Of a stretch of 64,000 nucleotides of DNA, positions 18,079 through 26,942 are shown one piece after another; within the stretch, counting starts at the first letter, position 1; every line of letters starts with the position of its first letter. A program made the position numbers and the translations under genes. Source of the DNA: Granulicella pectinivorans (GTDB lineage: Bacteria; Acidobacteriota; Terriglobia; Terriglobales; Acidobacteriaceae). The notes beneath the pieces were generated by a model. It was not told the origin of the DNA. It saw only the letters and a program-made list of their open reading frames with translations, and did no database searches. The stretch is taken from contig NZ_FOZL01000001.1 in the NCBI RefSeq assembly GCF_900114625.1, forward strand, positions 3,906,001-3,970,000. The letters run 5' to 3'.

Positions 18079-19872
18079 ATGCGTCGTCTCCTCTCCGCTC
18101 TGCTCGCCCTCTCTCTTCTCCCCAGCGTGCTGACAGCGCAGACCGCCGTCCAGCTCAAGTCCGCGGCGACCCCCAGCACCGACTCAACCTGGTGGAAGCA
18201 CGCCGTCATCTACGAGATCTATCCGCGCTCCTTCCAGGACACCAACGGTGACGGCGTCGGCGATCTCAACGGCATCACCCAGCGCCTCGGCTATCTTGAA
18301 GGCCTCGGCGTCGACGCCATCTGGATCTCGCCCATGTACCCCTCGCCCCAGGTGGACTTCGGCTACGACATCTCCGACTACGAGAACATCGATCCCCAGT
18401 ACGGCACCCTGGCCGACTTCGACCATCTCCTCGCCGACGCCGAAAAGCACCATATCAAGATCATCCTCGACATGGTCCTCAATCACACCAGCGACCATCA
18501 CAAATGGTTCGAAGAAGCTGCCTCCTCCCGCACCAACCCGAAACACGACTGGTACGTTTGGAGCGACGGCAAACCGGGCACCGGCCCCCTCGCCCACGAA
18601 GGCCGCGTCCCCCCCAACAACTGGGTCGCCCTCTTCGGTGGTTCCGCATGGGAGTGGTCCCCGAAGGTCCACCAGTTCTACTACCACAAGTTCTACAAGC
18701 AACAGCCCGACCTCAACTGGCGCAACCCCGCCGTCGAAAAAGCCATGTTCGGCACCATGCGCTTCTGGCTCGACCGCGGGGTAGCCGGCTTCCGCCTCGA
18801 CGCAGTGCCCACGCTCTTCGAAGACGCGCAACTCCGCGACGAGCCCATCGCAGCTCCCGGCACCAACGCACAGGGCGATCCCAATCTCAACGACGTCTAC
18901 ACCAACATGCTGCCCGAGGTACACGGCGTCCTGCGCCGCATGCGCGTCATGGCCGACAAGTATCCGGGTCACCGCGTTCTCATCGGCGAAACCTACCTCC
19001 CCAACACAGCAGAGCTCCTCAAATGGTACGGTGGCCCAGCCCGCAACGAACTCCATCTCCCCATGGACATGCTCGTCGGCTTCCACTCCGAAGGCGGTGG
19101 CCCCAACAGTGAGAACGTGTCTCTCGACCTTCCTCACATCCGCCAGACACTCAACGAGATGGAGACCACGCTAGGCCCATCCCAGCCCCTCCTGGTCTTC
19201 GATAACCACGACAACCCACGCTCATGGGACCGCTTTGGCGACGGCGTCCATAACGCCCAGATCGCCAGGATCATCGCAACCATCCTCTTCACCAGCCGCG
19301 CCACCGCCATGATGTACTACGGCGAAGAGATCGGCATGGTCACCGCCACACCCACCCGCGTCGAAGACGTAAAGGATCCCATCGGCATCACCGGATGGCC
19401 CCGCGAGAAGGGTCGCGACGGCGAGCGCACGCCCATGCAGTGGAGCAACGCAGACCCCGAAGCAGATTTCAGCACCGATCCAAAAACCTGGCTGCCGGTG
19501 ACTCCCAACTACATCACCGTCAACGTGAAAACCGAAGCTGCCGATGCCGATTCGCTTCTCAACTGGCACACACGGCTCATCCACTTGCGTCGCGATCTAC
19601 CGGCCCTGCACGACGGTGGCTTCGTGCTGCTCAACCCCGCCAACCCCAACGTTCTTTCCTACGGCCGAACCGCCCCCTCAGGAGCACCCTCAGCAGTGGT
19701 AGCTCTCAACTTCTCCGCCCAGCCGCAGACCATCACGCTGGATCTTGCCGCCGCGAAGATCAAAGCCTCCGCGGTAGAAACCATCCTCACCAGCGCCCCC
19801 TCGCTGGCCGGAAACACAAGCCTCACCATCACCCTCCCACCCTTCGCATCCTGGATTGGCTCCGTACGTTAG
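18079..19872 (+). CDS. Secreted GH13 alpha-glucosidase/amylase-type enzyme
   Basis: Glycoside hydrolase cleaving alpha-glucosidic bonds, 597 residues with a Sec signal (MRRLLSALLALSLLPSVLTAQ). All four GH13 regions are present: I DMVLNHTSDHH, II GFRLDAVPT (nucleophile Asp), III VLIGETYLPN (acid/base Glu), IV FDNHDNPRS (transition-state Asp). The opening WWKHAVIYEIYPRSFQDTNGDGVGDLNGI, here given only in part, is typical of the oligo-1,6-glucosidase/alpha-glucosidase subfamilies, and the C-terminal beta domain is complete. Exact linkage preference cannot be decided. Likely periplasmic, supporting growth on starch or glycogen fragments. Confidence 0.92.
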   Translation: MRRLLSALLALSLLPSVLTAQTAVQLKSAATPSTDSTWWKHAVIYEIYPRSFQDTNGDGVGDLNGITQRLGYLEGLGVDAIWISPMYPSPQVDFGYDISDYENIDPQYGTLADFDHLLADAEKHHIKIILDMVLNHTSDHHKWFEEAASSRTNPKHDWYVWSDGKPGTGPLAHEGRVPPNNWVALFGGSAWEWSPKVHQFYYHKFYKQQPDLNWRNPAVEKAMFGTMRFWLDRGVAGFRLDAVPTLFEDAQLRDEPIAAPGTNAQGDPNLNDVYTNMLPEVHGVLRRMRVMADKYPGHRVLIGETYLPNTAELLKWYGGPARNELHLPMDMLVGFHSEGGGPNSENVSLDLPHIRQTLNEMETTLGPSQPLLVFDNHDNPRSWDRFGDGVHNAQIARIIATILFTSRATAMMYYGEEIGMVTATPTRVEDVKDPIGITGWPREKGRDGERTPMQWSNADPEADFSTDPKTWLPVTPNYITVNVKTEAADADSLLNWHTRLIHLRRDLPALHDGGFVLLNPANPNVLSYGRTAPSGAPSAVVALNFSAQPQTITLDLAAAKIKASAVETILTSAPSLAGNTSLTITLPPFASWIGSVR

Positions 19873-19880
19873 CAACGCTT

Positions 19881-19910
19881 CGAAGCCGGACCGAAAGTGG
19901 TTCGGCTTCG
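19881..19910 (+). terminator. Hairpin downstream of the GH13 gene
   Basis: A 12-bp stem (19881-19892 with 19899-19910, one G-T pair) closes a 6-nt loop 8 bp after the stop codon at 19870-19872. No T-tract follows, so termination strength is uncertain. Confidence 0.55.
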
Positions 19911-19975
19911 CAACGAAGTCTGTCATCTTAACGCAACTGACCGATGGTCCCATCGGAAGACGCCAGGGCCAGCGG

Positions 19976-20194
19976 TTAGATGATGGGCGCGGCGTAGCCG
20001 ATCACCTGCGTGAGTGTTCCGGTGGCATTGTTCGAGACCCAGACGTTTCCAGAAGCATCGATCGTCGCACCGGTAGGAGCGCTCAGGCCCGGGACCGCAT
20101 CTCCGTGATGACTCGATGAGCCACCGGTGTTCGGGATGCCCGTCTGCGAAAACCGAAGGATGTTGTCAGGCTGGTGCTGCCGGAGCCGGAGCAA
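19976..20194 (-). pseudogene. 3' fragment of an NHL/beta-propeller protein gene
   Basis: The minus-strand frame ends with the segment APTGATIDASGNVWVSNNATG followed by a short AAPII tail and a TAA at 19976. This is the typical last blade and C-terminus of acidobacterial NHL-repeat/Ig-like secreted proteins. Nothing upstream on the minus strand continues the propeller and no start signal is present, so I read it as a degraded remnant. The 19873-20331 stretch otherwise holds only the hairpin at 19881 and no gene. Confidence 0.42.
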
Positions 20195-20331
20195 CTGGTG
20201 CGGCAGTTGGGAATCAGAACCTGATTCTCACCGTCGATGGCGGTTACCGAAGCCTGGAAGATAGCAACGTTCGAGCAGGGCCTATCGCGTGCAAACCTCT
20301 CGACGCAGGTGGTCCATGCAGGAGACGCAGA

Positions 20332-20361
20332 AAAGGGTGCTGATGAAGATCAGCACCCTTT
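20332..20361 (-). terminator. Terminator of tRNA-Asp
   Basis: A perfect 13-bp stem (20332-20344 with 20349-20361) and 4-nt loop lie 50 bp downstream of the tRNA on the minus strand; the 3' arm runs straight into a short T-rich stretch (CCCTTTTC). Confidence 0.7.
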
Positions 20362-20410
20362 CACTCATTCGAATTTTTGTCACTATGCCATCAACCTTGT
20401 TTCGGTTTGA

Positions 20411-20487
20411 TGGCGGGGACGACGGGGCTCGAACCCGCGACCTCCGCCGTGACAGGGCGGCGCTCTAACCAACTGAGCTACGTCCCC
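20411..20487 (-). tRNA. tRNA-Asp (GTC)
   Basis: Minus-strand cloverleaf of 77 nt. The acceptor stem GGGGACG pairs with CGTCCCC; the D arm is GCTC-AGTTGGTTA-GAGC; the anticodon arm CCGCC-CTGTCAC-GGCGG gives anticodon GTC; the T arm is GCGGG-TTCGAGC-CCCGT. Discriminator G and an encoded CCA (20411-20413) end the gene. It decodes GAC/GAU as aspartate. Confidence 0.97.
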
Positions 20488-20653
20488 AGGCTGTTTCTTC
20501 AACAACTTGGATACAGAAGATGCGTTGCAAAGCGTTCGCTCTCTTCTGCCTCGTCACCGGTGCAGTCCTCAGCACCCGGCAACAAGATCAAGTCTATCAG
20601 AACAAGAGCCGTTTGCGTCATGCTCCACCTCTCTCGCAGTGGAAAATTCGCCC

Positions 20654-21979
20654 CTAAAAAATCAGCTTTCCACGAATCCCCAGAAGAGCCGTCGTATACG
20701 CCTTCGGAGCGTTCGTCGGATGAACCGACACCTCCAGATCCGGCCCCAGTTCCAGACTGCGCGTCATTCTCACACGATAGAACGTCTCAAACAGCGTCTC
20801 GTGGTGCTTCGCGCCGTGGCTCGGCTCCGTCACGTTGATCGACGCGCCAAACATATCCCCACGCCTCCCGAACGGCCGTATATGCGCCAGCCCCGCGTCG
20901 AAGATGCGCTTGATCGAGTTGCCTTTATCCGTCGCGATGCCCAGTCTCCCAAACGGCACCCATCCGCTCGCCAGCTCATAGTCCGAACCGAAGCCCGCTC
21001 CTGCTCCGCTTCCCTGACTGGCCGTATCGTCCCGCCACACCACCATGCGAAACAGATGCTCCTGCCGAGTCGGCGTGCCTTCCTTCCACCCCAACTCCAC
21101 CGCGTTCATATACTTCCGGTCCGCCAGCGTCTTCAGGTTGCGCTGCTCCCCGCCTTCCGTGTCGATCGTCACGGTATGCACATAAAAATGGGGCGTCACC
21201 TGGTACTCCAGCGCCGCTCCCCCAGCGTACGTGCCATCCGACGGAATCGTCAGGTTCCCATCGTTCTCCGCATTCAGAAACTGGCTGCGCTCATCATTGT
21301 TGTACAGGCTCAGGCTGATGAACTCATTGGGATGGATCTTCCCGATATAAAATGCGATCTTCCTCTGGTAAAAGTCTTGCCGGTAGTACAAAACGTTCAG
21401 CGTGATCGTGTCCTGCGGTCCACCGCCCTGCAGACAGTTCAACACCAGCCCCGAACCCAGCGCATTGCTCAGGTTGAACTGCTCGCTCACGCCGAGATTC
21501 GTTCCCGACCGCACCAGCATGCTGATCGTCCCCGCATGCGTCTCATGGTCGTATACTTTCCAGGCACCCACCAAATCGAATCGCCCCGTCCCGGCATTGT
21601 GCCGAACTCCGTCAGGCGTCGCCGTCGCATACTGGTCGAGCAGGGTGTACGACGCCGCAAAGCTGAAAGGATGCGTCTTCCGCAGTCCATCCAGCATCAA
21701 GTCCACCGGCCTCATCAGAGGATGCAGCGGGTCGGCCTTAAATAGAGGATCCGGAGGAACCGTGCCAAGCACCACCGCATCCATATCGAGCGCCTGCCCC
21801 GGATACCGGGCCGCGGTCTGCGCCCGCGCAACCGCCTCCTCCTGCGCCTTGCTCTCCCGCTGCACGCGTGCCGAAGCGTCCGGAGCCCCGGACCCCACCT
21901 GAGCAGCACAAACAGTCCATGCGCCAAAGCACAAAAACGCCAGCTCAAAAAGTCCCGCTCGCCTCATCCGCTCGATCAT
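20654..21979 (-). CDS. Outer-membrane carbohydrate porin (OprB-like)
   Basis: Beta-barrel protein of about 441 residues with a signal peptide (RRAGLFELAFLCFGAWTVCAAQ). Alternating hydrophobic strands run through the mature part (FAASYTLLDQYATAT, DLVGAWKVYDHETHAGTIS, AALEYQVTPHFYVHTVTID) and the chain ends in a C-terminal Phe (RGKLIF), the barrel-assembly signal. The pattern resembles carbohydrate-selective OprB-type porins; the substrate is unknown. The start is uncertain: ATGs at 22009, 21979 and 21967 are in frame and none has a clear ribosome-binding site. I choose 21979 because it gives a normal n-region. tRNA genes lie on both sides. Confidence 0.75.
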   Translation of the reverse strand: MIERMRRAGLFELAFLCFGAWTVCAAQVGSGAPDASARVQRESKAQEEAVARAQTAARYPGQALDMDAVVLGTVPPDPLFKADPLHPLMRPVDLMLDGLRKTHPFSFAASYTLLDQYATATPDGVRHNAGTGRFDLVGAWKVYDHETHAGTISMLVRSGTNLGVSEQFNLSNALGSGLVLNCLQGGGPQDTITLNVLYYRQDFYQRKIAFYIGKIHPNEFISLSLYNNDERSQFLNAENDGNLTIPSDGTYAGGAALEYQVTPHFYVHTVTIDTEGGEQRNLKTLADRKYMNAVELGWKEGTPTRQEHLFRMVVWRDDTASQGSGAGAGFGSDYELASGWVPFGRLGIATDKGNSIKRIFDAGLAHIRPFGRRGDMFGASINVTEPSHGAKHHETLFETFYRVRMTRSLELGPDLEVSVHPTNAPKAYTTALLGIRGKLIF

Positions 21980-22130
21980 CGTTCTGTACCGTGTAGTCTT
22001 TCCGACCATAGTCCCGGCAGCCACCAAGCCGCAAGCCTCTTTAGAGGGGGCGGTTGCACATTGCACATCGCCTCATGCTGCCATACACTGGAAAGAGTGC
22101 CTAGCCGTGCCATCGCGCCGGCAAAAGGAC

Positions 22131-22207
22131 GGGCGGTTAGCTCAGCTGGTTAGAGCATCTCGCTTACACCGAGAGGGTCGGGGGTTCGAATCCCTCACCG
22201 CCCACCA
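22131..22207 (+). tRNA. tRNA-Val (TAC)
   Basis: Plus-strand cloverleaf of 77 nt. The acceptor stem GGGCGGT pairs with ACCGCCC; the D arm is GCTC-AGCTGGTTA-GAGC; the anticodon arm TCTCG-CTTACAC-CGAGA gives anticodon TAC; the T arm is GGGGG-TTCGAAT-CCCTC. Discriminator A is followed by an encoded CCA (22205-22207). Confidence 0.97.
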
Positions 22208-22237
22208 TCGAATCCCAAATCCCATCCAAAACCCCTC

Positions 22238-25200
22238 CTAATGGAAGTCATGCGACCGCACCTCGATCGCCACGGCTTCCAGCCGCTCTACCCGCTCCGC
22301 CTTCACATGCACCACACCATCCTGGTTCTGCAGCTTCCCGGTAACCTTCAAAAACTTTCCCCGCGTCACAATCACCCGGTCCCGTTCATAGAGCTCCGGG
22401 TGGATCACGATATTGGCGATACCCGTCTCATCTTCCATCGAAAGAAAGATGAAACCCAGCGCCGTGCCCGGTCGTTGCCGCGCAATGATGGCCCCAGCGG
22501 CAATCACCCTGCGCCCATCAGGCTCTCGCTGCAACTCCACCGCTGAAAGCACCCCCATCCGCCGCAACTCCATACGCCGATACGCCATCGGATGGTGCCC
22601 CGTCGTCAGCCCCGTGCCTGCATAGTCCGCCATCAGCCGCTCTTCCGTCTTCATCATCCGCAAAGGAGACCGCGTCGACACAGGAGCCGCCTCATGCTGT
22701 CGCAGCAAAGGTCCCACCGGACGGCTCACCTGTTCCACCTGCCAGATAGCCTCACGCCGATGCGCCACCTCGCCCAATGCATTCATAGCCCCAATCCGCG
22801 CCAGTTGCGCAAGATCGCTCCGGTTCAGCGTAGGAACCCGCAACGCAAGATCCTCCACGCTCTTGAAGGCTCCCGTATGCCGCCGGATGTGAACCAGCAT
22901 ATCCGCCGTCTGCCTCTTCAGCCCACGCGCGTAGAGCAGCCCCAGCCGCAGAGAAAGCGACCCATCCTCCTCATGTTCCACGGTGCATTCCGTATGGGAA
23001 CTCTGCACATCCACCGGGCGCACCCGCAGCCCATGACGCTGCGCATCCTTCACCAGTACTGCCGGCGTATAAAACCCCATCGGCTGGTTGTTCAGCATCG
23101 CGCATGTAAACGCCGCCAGATACTTCACCTTAAAGTAAGCCGAAGCATACGCAATCAGCGCAAAACTCGCCGCATGCGACTCCGGAAACCCATACAGCGC
23201 GAATGACTGAATGCTCTGCACGATCACCTCCTGCGTCTCCTCAGCGATCTGATTGACCACCATCCCGGCCCGCAGCTTCACCATCAGCTCTTCCATCCGC
23301 TTCCACGAGCGGCGCATCCCCACAGCCTTGCGCAACTCCTCCGCCTCCGTCCCGCTGAAGTTCCCCACCACCATCGCGATCCGTAGAAGCTGCTCCTGAA
23401 ACAGCGGAACCCCCAGCGTGCGCCGCAACACAGGTTCCAGCTCCGGCAAAATGCAAGTCGCCGCCTCCTTCCCCTGCCTCCGCCGCATATACGGATGCAT
23501 CATCTTGCCCACAATCGGCCCCGGCCGAATGATCGCCACCTGCACCACCAGGTCATAAAAAATCCGCGGCGCATTGCGCGGAATCGAGGCCATCTGCGCC
23601 CTGCTCTCCACCTGAAACATACCCACCGTATCGGCGCGGCAGAGCGTGTCGTACACCTCCGTATCGTTCTGCGGAAGATGCGCCAGATCGATCGCCTCCC
23701 CATAGTGCCTCGGAATCAGATCGAGACAATCCTTCATGACCGCCATCATCCCCAGCCCAAGCAGATCGATCTTCACCAGACCCAGATCGTTGCAATCTTC
23801 CTTGTCCCACTGCAGCACCGTCCGTCCAGCCATGGACGCACGCTCCAGCGGCACCACCTTGTTCAGTTGTCCCTGGCAGATCACCATGCCGCCCGAATGC
23901 TGTCCCAGATGCCGCGGCAGGTCCTGAATCCGCTCACACAGCTCGACATACTTCGCAATCCGCGTATGCTCCACATCGAAGCCGGCCTGTCTGAAGTTGT
24001 CGCCAATCGTCTCGTCCTTCTTGCGCCACTCCCAGTTCCCCACCAACCCGGAGATCCGTCCCAACGTATCCTGGTCGAACCCCAGCGCCTTCCCCACCTC
24101 GCGCGCCGCAGACTTCCCCCGATACGTAATCACATTCGCGGTCATCGCCGCCCCCAGCTCCCCATACCGCTGATACACATATTGAATCGCCTGTTCGCGC
24201 TTCTCTCCCGAAGGCAGATCGAGATCCACATCCGGCCACTCCTTGCGATTCTCATTCAGAAATCGCTCGAACAGAAGGTCCATCCCGATCGGATCGATCG
24301 CCGTGATCTGCAGCGCATAGCAGACCACGGAGTTGGCCGCACTGCCTCGTCCCTGCACCAGAATGTCATGCGCCTTGCAGTATTCGACGATGTCCCAGAC
24401 GATCAGAAAGTAGCCCGCCAGACCAAGCTTCTCAATCAAGGCAAGCTCCTTCTCCGCCTGCTTCTTCGCCCTCCGCATCAGGTCGTCATCGTTCTTGGGC
24501 AGATAACGGGTAACGATTCCCTCCATCACCCGCTTGCCCAGAAAGCTGTCCATGGAATCGTTCTCGCCCACGTCATAGCTTGGAAACTCATACCCCAGGT
24601 CGTTCATCGCGAACTCCAGCCGTTGCGAGAGCAATACGCTATTCTCGATCGCCTCCGGCAGATCGCGAAACAACGCACCCATCGCCTTCGCGCCACGGAC
24701 CTGCCGCTGCGAATTCGCCTGGAGCAAACGGCCCGCCCGGTCCAGAGAAACACCATGCCGGATTGAGGTCAGCACATCCAGAATCTCGCGCTCATACTGC
24801 GTCGCATAGCGCACCCCATTGGTCGCCAGGATAGGCAACCGCAGCGACTCCGCAATCCGCAGCGCTGCCTGATTCCGAGACTCCTGCCCGCGATCTCCAT
24901 GCCGCTGCAGCTCGACATAGACGTTCCCATGCCCAAAGAGACTTACAAGCCTCTCAACCGTCTTCCGTCCCTCTTCTTCCCCGCCCCGCGCCAAAGCCGA
25001 AGCGAGCGGCCCTTCATCCCCGCCCGTCAGGCAGATCAATCCTCCCGCAAACTCACCCAGATCCTGCACCGTCGCGAAGCCCTCGCTCTTCGTGGCCTCA
25101 CGCATCTTGAACCGGGTCATCATCTGGCAAAGATTCTGATACCCCACGCGAGACGTACAAAGCAGAGGAAGACGCACGGGCTCCGGCTTGCACTGGTGCG

Positions 25201-25450
25201 GCAACCACGCAGGCGGCTGTAAGCGCATCCCCAGACCGGAAGCCGCGATCTCCACCCCAATATGCGCGCGAATACCCTTATCCTTCGCCTCGGTATGGAA
25301 GCGTGGAGCACCATAAAATCCATTGCGATCCATCAGCGCCATCGCCGGCATCTGCATCTTCACCGCAGCCTGAATCAAAGCCTCCGGCTGGGATGCTCCT
25401 TCCAGAAAGCTGAACGCGCTCGAGGCATGCAGCTCGATGTACTCAGTCAT
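22238..25450 (-). CDS. dnaE2: Error-prone DNA polymerase DnaE2 (ImuC)
   Basis: Alpha-subunit-like C-family polymerase used for damage-induced mutagenic synthesis, 1070 residues. It has an N-terminal PHP domain (ELHASSAFSFLEGAS), the palm with catalytic acidic residues (PDVDLDLPSGEKRE), the finger block GRGSAANS, a helix-hairpin-helix region (about 830-880) and a C-terminal OB fold (GIANIVIHPELYERDR). It lacks the extra C-terminal tau-binding part of replicative DnaE1, as expected for DnaE2. Last gene of an imuA-imuB-dnaE2 operon, overlapping imuB by 8 bp. In other bacteria the set is SOS-induced and works together with ImuB and the sliding clamp. Confidence 0.95.
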   Translation of the reverse strand: MTEYIELHASSAFSFLEGASQPEALIQAAVKMQMPAMALMDRNGFYGAPRFHTEAKDKGIRAHIGVEIAASGLGMRLQPPAWLPHQCKPEPVRLPLLCTSRVGYQNLCQMMTRFKMREATKSEGFATVQDLGEFAGGLICLTGGDEGPLASALARGGEEEGRKTVERLVSLFGHGNVYVELQRHGDRGQESRNQAALRIAESLRLPILATNGVRYATQYEREILDVLTSIRHGVSLDRAGRLLQANSQRQVRGAKAMGALFRDLPEAIENSVLLSQRLEFAMNDLGYEFPSYDVGENDSMDSFLGKRVMEGIVTRYLPKNDDDLMRRAKKQAEKELALIEKLGLAGYFLIVWDIVEYCKAHDILVQGRGSAANSVVCYALQITAIDPIGMDLLFERFLNENRKEWPDVDLDLPSGEKREQAIQYVYQRYGELGAAMTANVITYRGKSAAREVGKALGFDQDTLGRISGLVGNWEWRKKDETIGDNFRQAGFDVEHTRIAKYVELCERIQDLPRHLGQHSGGMVICQGQLNKVVPLERASMAGRTVLQWDKEDCNDLGLVKIDLLGLGMMAVMKDCLDLIPRHYGEAIDLAHLPQNDTEVYDTLCRADTVGMFQVESRAQMASIPRNAPRIFYDLVVQVAIIRPGPIVGKMMHPYMRRRQGKEAATCILPELEPVLRRTLGVPLFQEQLLRIAMVVGNFSGTEAEELRKAVGMRRSWKRMEELMVKLRAGMVVNQIAEETQEVIVQSIQSFALYGFPESHAASFALIAYASAYFKVKYLAAFTCAMLNNQPMGFYTPAVLVKDAQRHGLRVRPVDVQSSHTECTVEHEEDGSLSLRLGLLYARGLKRQTADMLVHIRRHTGAFKSVEDLALRVPTLNRSDLAQLARIGAMNALGEVAHRREAIWQVEQVSRPVGPLLRQHEAAPVSTRSPLRMMKTEERLMADYAGTGLTTGHHPMAYRRMELRRMGVLSAVELQREPDGRRVIAAGAIIARQRPGTALGFIFLSMEDETGIANIVIHPELYERDRVIVTRGKFLKVTGKLQNQDGVVHVKAERVERLEAVAIEVRSHDFH

Positions 25451-26942
25451 ACAGCGCTTCCAGGTGCCATCGCTCCTGCAACAGATCGTGCGAGATCAAA
25501 CAAAGCAGCGTACTGTCCTGCGCCTTTGCCTCAACATCCCACTCTTCGCTCGACCACACCTGTTCCGACCACCAATCCCCGCTCTTCCGCCATGGACCAT
25601 ACGCCTTCTCGATCGCATACAGCGTCCCATGCAGAGAGAACCCGCTCAGCCTCCGTTGATCCATCCGCACATGAATCGCAACAGGCGGTCGATACCGCCG
25701 CAACGCAACCGAAGCCCCCGCCAGCACCTCCTTCCGACTGCTCGACGATGGCACAAGAAACCGCTCCATCCGAAAACTTCCCGGCTGATGCGTATCCCTA
25801 AGGCACGCCCGCCCCACATGCTCTTCCCCCACCAGCGCGGCAATCCGAGCCAGCGTCACATCCAGACGCGTCGGCTCCGGCAGTTGCGGAGAGAACAACC
25901 CCATCTGCACCTTGCTCCGTTCCCCCGGCTCAGCCGACACCGACAGGCTCACCGCACCCGCAGACGGAGGATGCGCCTGCAGATCGAGATGCAGAAGCCG
26001 CAGGATCATCGCACGATCCACCAGAGGCACTGCCGGCTTGATCGTTCTCGTATGCTCCCCTCCGCCATCCAGCCCAAGCTTCACGGTCACACTCGCCAGC
26101 GCCAGCGAATGGTTCTGCGCCCGCAGGATCAACTGTCCCAGCATCGGCCCCAGCACAAACAGCAGCGAGTCCAGCATCTCCACCGCAGCATCGAACGCCA
26201 GCAACTCCTGCAGCAAAAACACCGGCTCATCGGGAACCATCAGATGCGGATGCTCCCCCCTGGCCAGCAGACGCAGACGCTTTCCCTGCTGTCCCATCCG
26301 TACAATCAGGTCGACCTCCGGCAGCGCAGCCAGCTCACCAAGCGTATGCAGCCCCCATAACGCAAACGCCTCCGTCTGCTGCGGAGTCAACCCAAGCACA
26401 GCCAGCGGCAACGGAGCCAGGCACTGCGCCTCCGCGCCCCGCGTAACGACCACAGGCCGCCGCACCGCCGAGGCAGCCAGACACACCGCCGTCCGCAGAT
26501 TCCCGCTGGCCGCGATCCGCACCGAAAACCGCAACGTCCTCATCATCTGCTGAATGCGCATCGAAAGCTGCTCCGGACTGCCGAACAGGCGTGTACTTCC
26601 CGTCATATCCAGCACCATCACCCAGGCCGCATCCGTGCCTTCCATCACCTCGATGCGCGGCGTAAACATCCCCGCCGCACCCAACAGCGCCAGGCGAGCA
26701 TTGCCCTCTTCCGCGAGGGAGCGCTTCAGAATCGACAGCCCCGTAAAACTATCCAACTCCGCACGCGTCATGCCATGCGCCACTCCCAGGCGCAGCGCGG
26801 CCGCATTGCCGCTGCACACCTGCTCCAGCGGAGCATCCCCCTCCAGCACCACGGCAGGCCCTTTTCCCACCTCCGCCCGCAGACGCAAAAGAGCCTGTGC
26901 CGCAAACTCCGGCACATGCACGCAGACGTACCACTCCATCAT
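25443..26942 (-). CDS. imuB: ImuB-type Y-family polymerase-like protein
   Basis: Catalytically inactive Y-family relative that recruits DnaE2 to the clamp (known for ImuB). From the ATG at 26942, which overlaps the imuA stop by 4 bp, it is 499 residues. It starts MEWYVCVHVPEFAAQALLRL, where real Y polymerases have a catalytic D-x-D metal motif; here the first acidic residues are missing (YVCVHVPEF), in line with a non-catalytic ImuB. The hairpin region LGLTPQQTEAFALWGLHTLGELAALP and little-finger-like part follow. The frame is open upstream to 27389, but that part is Gly/Ala/Cys-rich and overlaps imuA, so it is not coding. Confidence 0.9.
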   Translation of the reverse strand: MMEWYVCVHVPEFAAQALLRLRAEVGKGPAVVLEGDAPLEQVCSGNAAALRLGVAHGMTRAELDSFTGLSILKRSLAEEGNARLALLGAAGMFTPRIEVMEGTDAAWVMVLDMTGSTRLFGSPEQLSMRIQQMMRTLRFSVRIAASGNLRTAVCLAASAVRRPVVVTRGAEAQCLAPLPLAVLGLTPQQTEAFALWGLHTLGELAALPEVDLIVRMGQQGKRLRLLARGEHPHLMVPDEPVFLLQELLAFDAAVEMLDSLLFVLGPMLGQLILRAQNHSLALASVTVKLGLDGGGEHTRTIKPAVPLVDRAMILRLLHLDLQAHPPSAGAVSLSVSAEPGERSKVQMGLFSPQLPEPTRLDVTLARIAALVGEEHVGRACLRDTHQPGSFRMERFLVPSSSSRKEVLAGASVALRRYRPPVAIHVRMDQRRLSGFSLHGTLYAIEKAYGPWRKSGDWWSEQVWSSEEWDVEAKAQDSTLLCLISHDLLQERWHLEALYD

